DNA of 64,000 bases from Warburgia ugandensis (lineage: Eukaryota > Streptophyta > Magnoliopsida > Canellales > Canellaceae), in contig CP141135.1 of assembly GCA_035236585.1 (NCBI GenBank), positions 2,576,001 through 2,640,000 of the forward strand, in the 5' to 3' direction. Both the position numbers and the translations under genes were made by a program. Numbering within the stretch: position 1 is the stretch's first letter; every line of letters begins with the position of its first letter. The notes below the pieces were generated by a model. That model saw nothing but the letters and a program-made list of their open reading frames with translations, did not search any database and had not been told where the DNA came from. This document shows, one piece after another, positions 23,269 through 35,000 of this stretch.

Positions 23269-24183
23269 GCTAGACACTAGTTATCCTAGTTCCACATTCA
23301 AATTTTAACTTCAATTATCTAAGCAAAGACCAGCACCATAGACAAGAAAAGGAATATCATGAACAATTCAAGACACCAAGATTAGAGAAGTTCCCTACAT
23401 AGTGCATTTTGTTCTTCAAAATTTTGCAAGAACCTTTTTGTAATCGAAGATAACTTTGCCTAATTAACTAGCAGGAATTAGAGGAATCAATTGATTAACC
23501 AAGCTGAAAAATATAAGCTACCAAGAGGTGGTCCTAGGAGAATTTTGATCACATGTTCAATTATTCATTAAGCAAATGGGCGTGGGATCTTATGCATGAG
23601 GTATTCACTAACAAGACAAGGTGTTCATCCCTATGCCACCATTATAAAATGTCTGAATTGATTCAGTGTAAAGATGAGCCTTAATCACAAGATTCTCATA
23701 TCACAAGAAATGACTCGTATTGTTTTATTATGGTGTTCAACAAAACAGAATGGAAATCAGCAACTAAATTGCTGGCATAACAAATTCGTTGCTGAATCAG
23801 CAACTAAGAAATCCAAGCATAAAATATACGATTCAAGCACTAATCATTCCAAAGAAACGAGTCAAAGTCACAACATAATCTAACTCGTCCAAATCTCAAG
23901 AATCGACAAACTTAAAAAGGAATAGCACTAAATGCACACGAACCACGCAATCAACAAAATTTTAACAAATTCACCACCACCATATATCACGACAATTTCA
24001 TCAAATTAACCTAAATTACCCAACACCAACACATAATCAAGTCAATAAAAAGTCAATGCAATAGATCATATATAGAATTTCCCAAGAACAATTCGAATCC
24101 ACAAGCACACATTTCACATTATCCACTTAGAGAATCTAAAACATATATAAAACATCTACAGCCAAATTCCATAAACCCTAACC
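23269..24183. other. 3' flank of the 191-residue protein gene
   Basis: AT-rich DNA downstream of the minus-strand gene at 24184. A telomere-like run (aaaccctaaccctaa, about 24175-24189) overlaps the stop codon. No other feature recognised. Confidence 0.4.
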
Positions 24184-24759
24184 CTAATTCCCCTCATACC
24201 CTTCCTTAGTTGCAGTAGCAGGGATCTTCACATAACCCATATCCTTGGGGTTGACTTCTTCCTCATCCACACCGTTAGAATCACACATCTCGCACCTGTT
24301 AGCAATCAACGACCAGATCAAGTACATGACGGCAGATGTAAGGGCCCCGCAACCGACCCCAAACAGCAAAGCAACAACAACGCTGAGGATATCCTTGGTC
24401 CTCTCTCTAAGAGAATTAACCCCAACAGGAAATGGCTCTGGGAGTTGGGGCTTTTGGGTAGGATTGAAATGGACTGATTGAGGGAAATTGGGGCGATCTA
24501 TGAAGATTTCTGAAGATGGGTAGAAGGGTTTTGGTTCGAATTCATTTATTTCTCTGTAGATGGTGAAAAACCCAGTTGGGTTTTGTTTGTTTGGGTCATC
24601 AATGGATTGGAATTGGGGTCTGTAAGAGGAAATTGTGTAGGAGATGAAAAGGGTCTTGCATGGGTGGAAATGGCGACCTGGTCTAGCTTGAGCTGCAATG
24701 GCAGAAAGGCACAGAACAGAGAAGAGGATTAGGAGAACAGAGGAAGAAGAAGAAGCCAT
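24184..24759 (-). CDS. Predicted secreted/type I membrane protein, 191 residues, function unknown
   Basis: A single uninterrupted frame runs from ATG (24759) to TAG (24184). Residues 1-25 (serine run, then LLILFSVLCLSAIAA, QARPG) form a classic signal peptide, with a likely cut after AQA. A proline-rich lumenal or extracellular part (about 26-120) contains the basic/aromatic start RPGRHFHPCK and several Y/F-P motifs. A membrane span covers roughly 124-153 (VVVALLFGVGCGALTSAVMY and on). The cytosolic tail begins with CEMC and has an acidic DEEE patch. The good start context, signal peptide, TATA-like element and (CT)n tract upstream support a real gene. I believe similar intronless single-span proteins exist in other plants but cannot name a function. 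Confidence 0.8.
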   Translation of the reverse strand: MASSSSSVLLILFSVLCLSAIAAQARPGRHFHPCKTLFISYTISSYRPQFQSIDDPNKQNPTGFFTIYREINEFEPKPFYPSSEIFIDRPNFPQSVHFNPTQKPQLPEPFPVGVNSLRERTKDILSVVVALLFGVGCGALTSAVMYLIWSLIANRCEMCDSNGVDEEEVNPKDMGYVKIPATATKEGYEGN

Positions 24760-24783
24760 TGTAGAGCTTTTGGAAGGGAAGTC

Positions 24784-24785
<2 letters not shown>

Positions 24786-24826
<41 letters not shown>
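24786..24826. repeat. (GA)n microsatellite in the probable 5' leader
   Basis: About 40 bp of uninterrupted GA on the plus strand (CT on the gene strand), 27 nt upstream of the start codon. Confidence 0.95.
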
Positions 24827-24828
<2 letters not shown>

Positions 24829-24857
24829 AAACCAAGGAAAAGGAAGACCATATACGT

Positions 24858-24864
24858 TATATAA
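24858..24864 (-). promoter_or_regulatory. TATA-like element for the 191-residue protein gene
   Basis: On the minus strand tttatataacg lies about 100 nt upstream of the ATG, with a (CT)n tract between. Spacing suits a start site near 24830 and a short 5' leader containing the CT tract. Confidence 0.4.
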
Positions 24865-24899
24865 AGGTTACTAGCTTTTGGTCTTGTATTTAAGAGCAT

Positions 24900-26942
24900 T
24901 GATGATATTGACTTGAAGAAATGTAGAGGCTATTGCTTGTCTACCAAACTTCCACCATATTCATTGTGAAGGGTAGTTCTGTAAGTTTGGAGCATGCACA
25001 ATGCGAGGAACTGGTCGTTGAATTGGGCTCATGTATCTCTTTTGTAGTCCATAGATTGTCCTGATGGGAGTTGCATCGCTGGAGCCAATATTTTAGGGGT
25101 TCTTTCTTTTGGCATTTTTGCCAAAAACATGTTTTAAATTTTGCAAATTTAATATTAAGTTCTTGTGATCTTTGCAAATTTCCAATTTTGGTAGTTTTCC
25201 ATCTTTCTTATTAGTTAGTTTTTTTTTTAATTCTAATATTACCCTTCTGGCAAACGGACAACAGTGAACAAGAGTAATTTTGCACGAAATTTTCTGCTTT
25301 GTTGATCAACAAAAATTTCTGAAATTGATCATGTTAGATAGAAGATATTAATAAAAAGAAAATCCAAGTGTTAGATTTTCAATTTTTATTCAAAAAGGTA
25401 TCGAACAAAGAGCTTAAATTTTGTTACTTATTGCCATTTGGGTGAGCAATAACAATATTTTTCTTTGATTTAAACTTGAATTTTTTTAATTTATTGATTA
25501 AAAAGAGTTTTATATTAATTTTTAATAAGAAATCAAAGTTTAAATTGTTAAATTTCATTAAAGAAGCATGACAAGTACTGTTGCGAGGTTAGTGAATATT
25601 ATGTTTGCATTTGAATATTTCACTATTGGTTGGTTTTTGTTGAAATATAAATGTATTATTAGATTTCTTGTTATCAAATTGTGTTAAATACCAAGTTTCA
25701 TTGAAATTTTTCATCCAAAATTCATTGAACTTAGTGGCCAAAGTTAGTAACTCAATCAGGGATTTTGGTTCTAAAGTAGAGAACTTAAATTCAAAATAGA
25801 GAAGGGTAACATTAAAAAAAAAAAACTAATAAAGAAGGACAATGGAAAACTAAGAGAATAACAATTTTGAAAAGTCCACAAAAACTTAATAGTAAATTTA
25901 TAAAACTTAAAAAACATTGGACTTTTTTATAAAAATATCAAAATATAATGGCACTTTTGCTAAAAAAACTCATACATTTATTGTGGTCATATTGGTTGTA
26001 TCCAGAGGAGTAGATACCTTTATATATAGGCATATTGACGTGAATTTAGTGGTAAGAAATCACATGATCTAACACTTGAATTGTCACTCAAACTGAATGT
26101 CAATATGATATCATTCGTTACATATCGACATAGTCAATAATGACATCAATACGACCATTATATAGGGAGCAATACAGGTGCGGTTTAATGGGCTCGGCCA
26201 ACACCACTATACATCAGCTTGTATGCCCTTATTATGCAGTTCTATTTTTTTCTTTAATTTCTTAAGAATTACATAACAAATCACTCCCACGTGGTCTTTA
26301 ATTTAATTTTCAGTCAAAGGGAAAGGAGGCAATTCAAACCTGTAACCAAACATATTACAGAAAAAATATCAAGTAGCCCGCAGCCAAATGTTTTAGACAT
26401 TTGTTAGCGGTAAATGATAGCAATGTACGTCATTACCTTCTGTAGGCTCTTGGTTGAAATATTCAGGACTGGATCAATATCACAGTATATTTGAGCCATG
26501 GCCAAACCAAAGTGAAGCTTAGTTTCTAGGTGAAGCCCTAGATGCACGATACATATGACGTATTCTGTAGTTTATTTTTATATTTTCCTCCAATGTCAAT
26601 CACAATTTAACTTCTTTTTTTTTTTTTTAAATAGTTAATTTGCTCTATAGTAATATAACTTCATACTAAAGAAGTTGTTAAATAGGTTGCTTAATAATAT
26701 GTGTGTTCTTTATTTTTATCTAATTTTTAAATTTATCATCATTTTTTCTGACCCTTTCACGAAAATTTCTACTTTGTCCTCAAATTTTTTAACAGCCGAA
26801 TTTTGATTAATAAGATGATTGGGGTCAATTTACGACAACTACTTTTGAGACGTTTAATATTGGGTTTAAATTAGGGCCCAATTGGCAAGCTTGTACAATC
26901 TAATTTATGCGATTATGGTGGATTGTCTCAATTTTGTTAATC
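24900..26942. other. AT-rich gene-free stretch
   Basis: Low-complexity AT-rich DNA with short A and T runs; no gene or bounded element recognised. Confidence 0.4.
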
Positions 26943-27332
26943 AGATCATTTTGCTTACAGTGGGATAGGCATCTACTTTTCTGCTTTCTTAAATCATCTA
27001 TAGAGAAGTCAAATGTGAAATCGTGATTAAGATTTCAAGCCCATGTTTCGAAACTAGTTTAGTAGAAACCCCCATGTGAAATGGGTGATCAAGAAGAATC
27101 AATAAAATTGAGGAAATCAAGAAGGCATAGGAATTAGAGATCATTTTGCTTACAGTGGGATAGGCATCTACTTTTCTGCTTTCTTAAATCATCTATAGAG
27201 AAGTCAAATGTGAAATCGTGATTAAGATTTCAAGCCCATGTTTCGAAACTAGTTTAGTAGAAACCCCCATGTGAAATGGGTGATCAAGAAGAATCAATAA
27301 AATTGAGGAAATCAAGAAGGCATAGGAATTAG
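26943..27332. repeat. Tandem duplication, 2 x 195 bp, no difference seen
   Basis: The unit starting agatcattttgcttacag is present at 26943-27137 and 27138-27332. Reading both copies side by side I see no mismatch. It is not coding. Either a very recent duplication or an assembly artefact would explain it. Confidence 0.95.
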
Positions 27333-29080
27333 AGACATTACTAGGACTAGAAAAAAGGATGTCTTTAAGTTGAAGAGATCGAGTAAAGACATCCGTAAGA
27401 CATGGCTATTGACTGTAGAGTCCCTGTAGAATTAGACCCTCATGAACTTCTTCACTACGCTTGGACCATTTTTAAGATCCAAGCCATTTATCATGTTCTG
27501 CATACAAAAATGAAGATTACATAGAGCAAAAGAAATCAATGAATTTGGATGATTAGAATAACTTATTACTTATTTTATGTCTTTGAAAAAAATTAACAGA
27601 TACACATGATTGTTACCATTGATGCAAGGAAACATAGGCTAAAAGCATGCAATGCACAAGTTGATCCCTAGCCTAGGTCATTCCAAACATGATGAATGGC
27701 TTAGATCTACGAAAAGTAACACCAAGAACGAAAAAGCAGCATCTGCTCCATTGGATGCTCATGGCTGTGTAGACTTTGATGGTAAACTGGGATTGGTGGA
27801 GTTTATTTGCTGCTTAATTATTATTTACTTGTATCATTAAGTTCTAATGTGTTCAAATGGGCACCTTTAACAATGGACTTTAAACTGGTTGTGAATCAAG
27901 GAAGCACCAGTCCATTTTCGTTGACAAAACCTCCACAACTGAAAAGCTTAGAATCATCTATTAGTGAAGAATTATTGTTGTAAATCTGATAGAATGCCCA
28001 AAGTGAAAGATTGGGCATGTCGTACTTTTGTATGCTCATATTTTCCAGGGAAGAATCTGTACGTCCATAGATAACAACCCTAAACAAATCCAGTAAGTTT
28101 CCAGCTTTGCAAAATCAAACAAGTCTAGAGCAGCAAGGATCCTGGTACTTTGAGCATGTTACAAGGCAGCTTTTTATGCTTTTCGTTACCTAATTATTGA
28201 GGCAGCATATAAATTAAGACTCACCAATTGGGTTGACTAAACATACATGGGCCCTCCAGGCCTAATAGTCTGGGGCTTTAGATCTGGACTTTGGAAGCTG
28301 AACCGGGCCTCTCTGTGTTGTGCATGTCTAATGTGAAATACACAAAGGTCAGATAGATCCAGTGTAGTATTGGTGGCCACTCAGGAGGCGACGCTCCCAA
28401 AATGGATGGTCCCATTTGTTATTTTTTCTGGTGTAAAGTGAATGGCTTGAGAAGATCGTATAAAAATCTTGAACAATCACGGGGCCAGCATTGTCTGATG
28501 AATGCAATTCTAGGGGTATGATCCAGAAGATGCATGTGTTGGATACCCTACGTCTACTGTGACAATGCTTCAGGCCGCTGGAGCAACCCATCCATTTTGG
28601 CTTACAAAGGCCCTAGATGGCAGGTCAGGATCACCTGAATGGTGAAGTTAGGTAGCACTTTTTAACTGAGAGAGTTAGGGAGACAAATCAATGAACCTGA
28701 CATGAGGCTTCTAATATGCGGTGCTGAGGGGCAGTGAAGCAATCACAGGAGATTTTTGGTGTATTATCTAAGAAATCGCCCAAAAGACGAGAGCATGAGA
28801 CTCTGGAACCCCAAACTTATGGGGCCTCAAGTACTTCTAATTGCCCCTAAAATCTATGTACTGGTTTACATGACCAGACAACATATAAGACCTCAATTCA
28901 GTTGATAAGACTCTTGGCCCAAGGACAAGGATAAGCTACCATCATTTAGCCCCCCTCTCTGGTCACTTCAGATTCTAACATGTTTAACATTTGCAACATT
29001 AGTAACATACTAGCATAACTATCATACAATCATATCACAAGCAACATGGGGTAACATATAAGTCTGTTCAGTATCTCCAT
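27333..29080. other. Intergenic DNA downstream of MIS12, with one dispersed repeat
   Basis: No gene recognised. About 28459-28545 is homologous to 39247-39333 on the far side of MIS12 (see the repeat entries). The last few hundred bases are presumably the MIS12 3' UTR. Confidence 0.35.
28459..28545 (+). repeat. Dispersed repeat, copy 1 (pairs with 39247-39333)
   Basis: About 87 bp beginning tataaaaatcttgaac and containing ttctagggg and tgttggat resemble 39247-39333 at roughly three bases in four, in the same orientation. The element type is unknown. Confidence 0.6.
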
Positions 29081-32000
29081 TCACAATTTCTTCAAGATAT
29101 CTGCAAATTCCTTTACTTCTTCCAGCCTCACCGACAAGCCTACAAAAAAGGTCAGCCAAATGCATTGCCATAGTACCTGTTATCATTTCTATGCGTTGTT
29201 GAAACAACAATTTACAATCCCGGTACTATGTAGATAATTACCTTTTCTATGCATCATGGAGCGGCTATTGTCGGAGCTGTATATCTTCTGGATTCTGTTG
29301 CGTTCTGTCTCTTCACTCCTTTGCACCTTCAACTTCTCCAATTTTTCCCGCAGTCTTGAAGTGGTTCTTACCAACTCTGTCGAAAGTAAATGTTCTTAGT
29401 GGTTATAATTTACGAAAATAGAGAAAAGTGAAAAGCAGATAGATGAAGTGTGCAGTATTAGTTATGTTGATTTTCAACAAAAGAAAAAAATGGCTTATGT
29501 CATATGTTTATTGATAACAACAACGAGGAAAGCCAATTTACAGCATATATACAGAGTACACATAAAAAGGGGGCAGCCCGGTGCACGAAGCTCCAGCCTA
29601 TGCGGGGTCCGGGGAAGGGGGGGGACCATAAGGGCCTATCGTAGGCAGCCTCACCTTGCATTTTGCAAGAGGCTGATTCCACGCCTTGAACCCGTGACCT
29701 CAAGGTCACATGACGACAACTTTTACCATTACTCCAAGGCTCCCCTTCATACAGAGTACACATAAAAAATCTAAATACTGTACGAGTCATTTAGGTAAAA
29801 AGTAAAACCTTCCACTTAAGGACCTAGAGACTGTTATGAAGATAAGTTTTAACCCTATAGCTTCATTTTATCAACTGAAAAGTAGGATCAACCACGTATC
29901 ATTGTAAAAAGACTCTTGAGCATTATAGCTGCAAACAGCACAATTACAAGAACAATGAAGTGTTATCTGCTATTCTCTGCACAAGTAGATGGAGCCCACT
30001 ATTTCATGCTTTCTGATATAAATCAATAAAACCTTACATCTTCAGAATACATGTGCAGTTATCATGACAAATATTCACAATCTGACTCAGACCACCACAA
30101 TGTGAAGAGAAAACATCAATACCTTACATGTCTATCACCAGACAATTCAAATCCTAAACCACAACTAAGCACCAGCAAATGTCTTCATGATACAATGCAT
30201 ATACTAGTGCACACAAATTGTCTATCTCATGTCTACAAGGCACTTTTTGTAGATTGAGTAAAATATTGTAAGTTGTAGCAATTGCAAAAAATATTTTCTT
30301 GCACATGTAATTACTGCAGAGTGATCATTCTGATTTTTGTTAATAAACAAATGTGTTGCCACAGAAACGACATTTTGATAAAGGCATACCTTGAAACATG
30401 TCATGTGTAGAACTTTGACCAAACAGTTCTAATGCCTCACAGACAGACTCTGCATAGCTGCTGCTTATAGACTGCTTCTCCAATGCCTGGAGCTCTCTAT
30501 GCAGCTCAGATGATTCGCTCCCAACCTGAGGGAGCCACCATGTGTCTCAAAAACAGATTACCTCCATAAAATGATAAAATAAGAATATACGTAAGAAAGA
30601 AAGGAACAAGAGAAATGATGGTGTTTACCACACAAAGCTTTTTCCTCAAGGAGTCTAATTGAGCATCCAGCTCTCCATCTCCAAGCCCTTCTTGAAGTAA
30701 CAAATCACTATTAAGTGACTCCTGAAAGAAACAGAAATCATTATGGAAAAAATCTATCATGTACACAAATACATGCTGTTGATTATTGCGGATGTTATTC
30801 TGAACTCCAGGAGACAGATTTGACATGGACACGCAGAAACACCAAAGAAATTTCAGAAAATAGCATATTCTTTAACAGCATACATCAGCAAACCGCCACT
30901 TTGTCCCTAGGAGAAAAGGTACTGCCTCAAATGGGAGCGCTCCACTCCTTGTTACCAAATTATCCTCATCCATAACTAAACATTTCTTCTCATTCCTAGT
31001 TATGCTCTGTAGAATCTCAGTGCCATGGTATTACATTAAGACTCCACCAAGGGTAAATTAAACAGTCGTACAAGCAATACACTGTCAACACTAAGGAAAA
31101 CAAAAGAGCGCAGTCCCCGCAAAGCAGCTCCTCTGATAGTGGATATACATGGAAAGCCATAACACTCATCTTTAGTCCCAATAAAGCCACCACCTACAGC
31201 CAAAATCTAAGCTTTAACAGATTTTGCAGAGGACTTAATATGGAAAACAGTTGGGAAACTGAAGGTAGAAATCTGAAACCTATCCAAGCACTAGCTAAAA
31301 GGCACACATACACCAAATCAAGATGAGGCAGCTGCTCTGTGATTTGCACCCTTCCAAACATAATCAGTAACAGTAACTGTGACAGAAGAATCCTGTTAAA
31401 ATTTTACTTTGGCATCAAATCGTGATGGATACAAGGAAAATAAAAATAAAAATCCAAATACCTTCGTCTTCAATAAAACCTTGATAAATCCAATGTGCAC
31501 AAAGCTCAAACGGCAAATAAAATTCTCAGGTTTAGCATTTAAATTAGGCTGCACTGTTTAGCAGCTCATACATATTCAGCAATTTTTAATGCTAGTTTTG
31601 TTCAAATTTCAACTACCTGAGTATTTCTACATCATCATCGGCTGAAAGGACCCAATATAAAACATGAAAAATATGGGTACCTTTGCAACAAATATGCACA
31701 ACTATGCTACTCGTATAGCTTTTCATAGAATAAAGAAAAGACTCTGCAGCTCTCAAAGTTAATAAGACAAAGAACCTACATCTTGTGGCAGTGAGAATCC
31801 TTCAGGTACAGCAAAACAATGTCGTAAACAATACTTCTCCCACATATCCAGTCGCTTGTCCAAAACACTTTGAAGCATGTAACGGAGAGAAGAAACACCC
31901 TGTTAAAGTATAACATAGGAATTAATGTTAGGACCGATGTACAAATGAAGACACTTCTTTAGGAAGATACAGATGGCAACTACGCTCGTCTAAACTTTAA

Positions 32001-35000
32001 AGTTCGAGATGAAATATAATGGCTTGTGCCAAAATTGATGTCAGATGCCAACACAGACACTCTAATCGTGAAAATTCTTATAAAAGAAAAACTGTGGAAG
32101 ATAAATTGTAGGGGCCATGAGATGAGTTTGAAATAAGAAGAAGAGAATCACCAATTGCCTTCAATGTGAATAGCAACATGACCTCTATAGATTTCACTGG
32201 AAGAAACAACCAATAAGTTAAAGGAAACAAAAATGTATGCTTCACCAGATGGTGAACGACTTGGCCTAATAAAAATGTTCTCTGTTCCAACTTTATGGTC
32301 CCAAGATAGCCTTGACTTTATAATATGTGTTCTCCAGACAGACAAAAATGATGACACCTCAACAGAGTATATATACTTTACAAATCTTCATATCAGCACC
32401 ACTGCAAAGCACACATCTCACAGTTATTCCAAAAGGGCGAATGAGGTAATGGCTTTCTCAACAATGTTTAATATGACAACCAACCACAAATCAAAACATA
32501 TCTCTACCTTTGCTGTCTACAATAATAAAATTATTAGAAACCCAAGGAAGGATATAGAAGCTGCCTGAGAGACACAGTAGAGAAAAAAGGTGAGGAAAGA
32601 GCAGATAATAATGAAGAATCAAACTTGGACCCCAAGACCCAACAACTAAAAGCTACTGCATTGGCTTCCTGAATCAGCCTTCCATGAATGTATGATTGGC
32701 TGCTCCTAAACATTAATAAAGGAGATATTCAGAGAATAATGCCTGCCATGGATGATAATTGGATGCTCTTAAACATGAATGGGAGATATTCAGAGAATAA
32801 AGTAGATTGAGCATATTCTCTATATAATTCACAAGCATTCATGGTAATGTGATTCATGAGACATCAACATACTCTGTAGGCCAATTTTTTTCAGTCATGA
32901 ACCAGAAGTCACTTAGGGAGCTAATCTCAACCCCTGAAAAAATCATTGCCTTTAGGACCATCGAGCAAAGGCCTTCTAGTGCAGTGGTGCAAAAAGGAGC
33001 CTTTCCATGGTAGGTCTTGAATTCAAGACTGCCCATGCGTGTCTATGTACAACATTCAAGGAAAGAATTAAAAAATATCTCTGTTAGACAATTAGTCTAC
33101 TGGTTTTACAACAAAAAGGAGAGTATTGTTAGACAATTAATAGAAAGGAGAGGCTTCTGACAGAAAATAACAGAAAAGAGGACCTGACAAAATTCGGTTA
33201 CAGTAGGGAGGAAGAATATTTGGCAGAGGGGGAGAAATAAAAGAAAAGGAAGGAAATCAAAAGGGATACCCAAGAACTAGAAGAAGAAAGAAAAAGTGGG
33301 AGGATCTAGCTGCTCGAAAGCTAGAAATTGTAATCTGGAAACTCTATAGACAAAAACCAGTACTTGTATAACTCACATCGCTGATTCTACCAGCTTGATT
33401 TGTTGTAATTGGAAAGTCTGTATCTAATTCTTCCATTGAGAATTTATTACCATTTGCTTGAATTAGTCGAGTCTATCAAGTGGTATCAGAGCCGGTTCGA
33501 GCCTAGGGAATGGTTAGAACCAGGATGGAAAGAATAGAGAGCATAGGGAAGGAGACAGAAGGAGTCAGAGGTGAGTTAGGAGATTTAAAGGAACATATGG
33601 GGAGATTGCAGACGAATGTCAACATCTTAGGGAATATTTTGTGGAGATACGTGAATGGATCAAGAACAAAGACACGCCGGAGGAAGGTAGAGATAGTCAT
33701 AGGAACATAGAGGTTGGGAAGACCTCCAACAATCACAGATGGAGTCCATCCTTGCCGGAAAACCATCATCGGCACGAGTTTCAAGGCCAGAGATTGAATC
33801 TGCCAATATTCGACGGCCAAGAACCCTATGGCCGGCTTTGTCAAGCAGAACGCTATTTCCAAGTCAATCACATCTCCGACAACAAGAAGATATCAGCAGC
33901 GACCATTTGCCTAGAAGGAGATGCACTCCACAGGTTCTTGTGGACAGAATCAAGAAATTCCTTCCGATCTTGGGGATCTTTCCGGTCATCCCTACTACGC
34001 CATTTCTGCTTGTCCCAATTGGACGACAACTATGAAGCCCTCCTAGCTTTGAGGCAAAACAGCAGCATCTTCGAGTACCTCCGGTCGTTCGAGCTGTTCT
34101 CCAATCATCTGGGGGATCTCTCCGACGAATTGCTGAAGGGGGCTTTCTTGAATGGGCTCCGGGAAGACATCAAGGCAAAGATAAAGCTCTTCAGGCTTAC
34201 CTCTCTATCTGGGCTTAGGGAGTTAGCCCACAAGATTGAAGAAAAGAACCGGGCTTTGGACCAGATACAGGCCCGTCCAGTAAGAAACGATGTTGGACCA
34301 AGAATGTCGAGGCCCATCCAGGCTCATTCAAAGAGCAGTTCGATGGAAGTGGGTTCGCATGGGCAGTTTCGTAATTTACCCATCGTCTTCCCCAGCACTG
34401 ATAGGAACAAGGGTTTCGGTATGGAAACCGATTGGGAGAGGCAGATCGTCGAACATCCTACCGAAAAAAGGGAACCTCTATGAAAGCTCACCAACGCTGA
34501 GCTACAACAACGACGAACACAAGGATTGTGTTACCAATGTGATGAGAAATATCAACCGGGGCACAGATGTAAAAATAGGAAGCTATAGGTGCTACTCCTC
34601 GTCGACGAAGACTACGATCAAATGAAAACCACTCCAGCAGACCTGGACGACCAAAGGGACAAGGAAAACCGACCCCTAGAGTTATCCCTGAATTCAATTT
34701 TGGGTTTAACGACAGGTGGTACTATGAAAGTTAAGGGTCTGGTCGAGAAGAGGGATGTGGTAGTATTGATTGACAGTAGGGTTTCCCACAACTTTATTTC
34801 CAACCCATTAGTTGAAGGGGAGCCTTGGAGCAACAGTAAAAGTTGTTGTCGTGTGACCTTGAGGTCACGGGTTCAAGGCGTGGAAACAACCTCTTGCAAA
34901 ATGCAAGATAAGACTGTGTACTTTAAGCCATTGTGGTCTGCCCCTTCCCCGGACCCCGCATAGGCGGGAGCTTCGTGCACTAGGGCTGCCCTTTTTTTTA

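Noticed and set aside
26943-27332. Tandem repeats as a CRISPR array
   Set aside because: Two long units without spacers in a plant nuclear sequence; simple segmental duplication.
29549-29768. Pol III boxes of the Au SINEs as tRNA genes
   Set aside because: The B box is present but the acceptor and anticodon stems are not; the copies are dispersed with target duplications and share the SINE 3' end.
33481-33492. tggtatcagagc as part of a tRNA gene (also at 54223 and 61489)
   Set aside because: The context is the 3' edge of an LTR in each case; there is no cloverleaf, so these are primer-binding sites.
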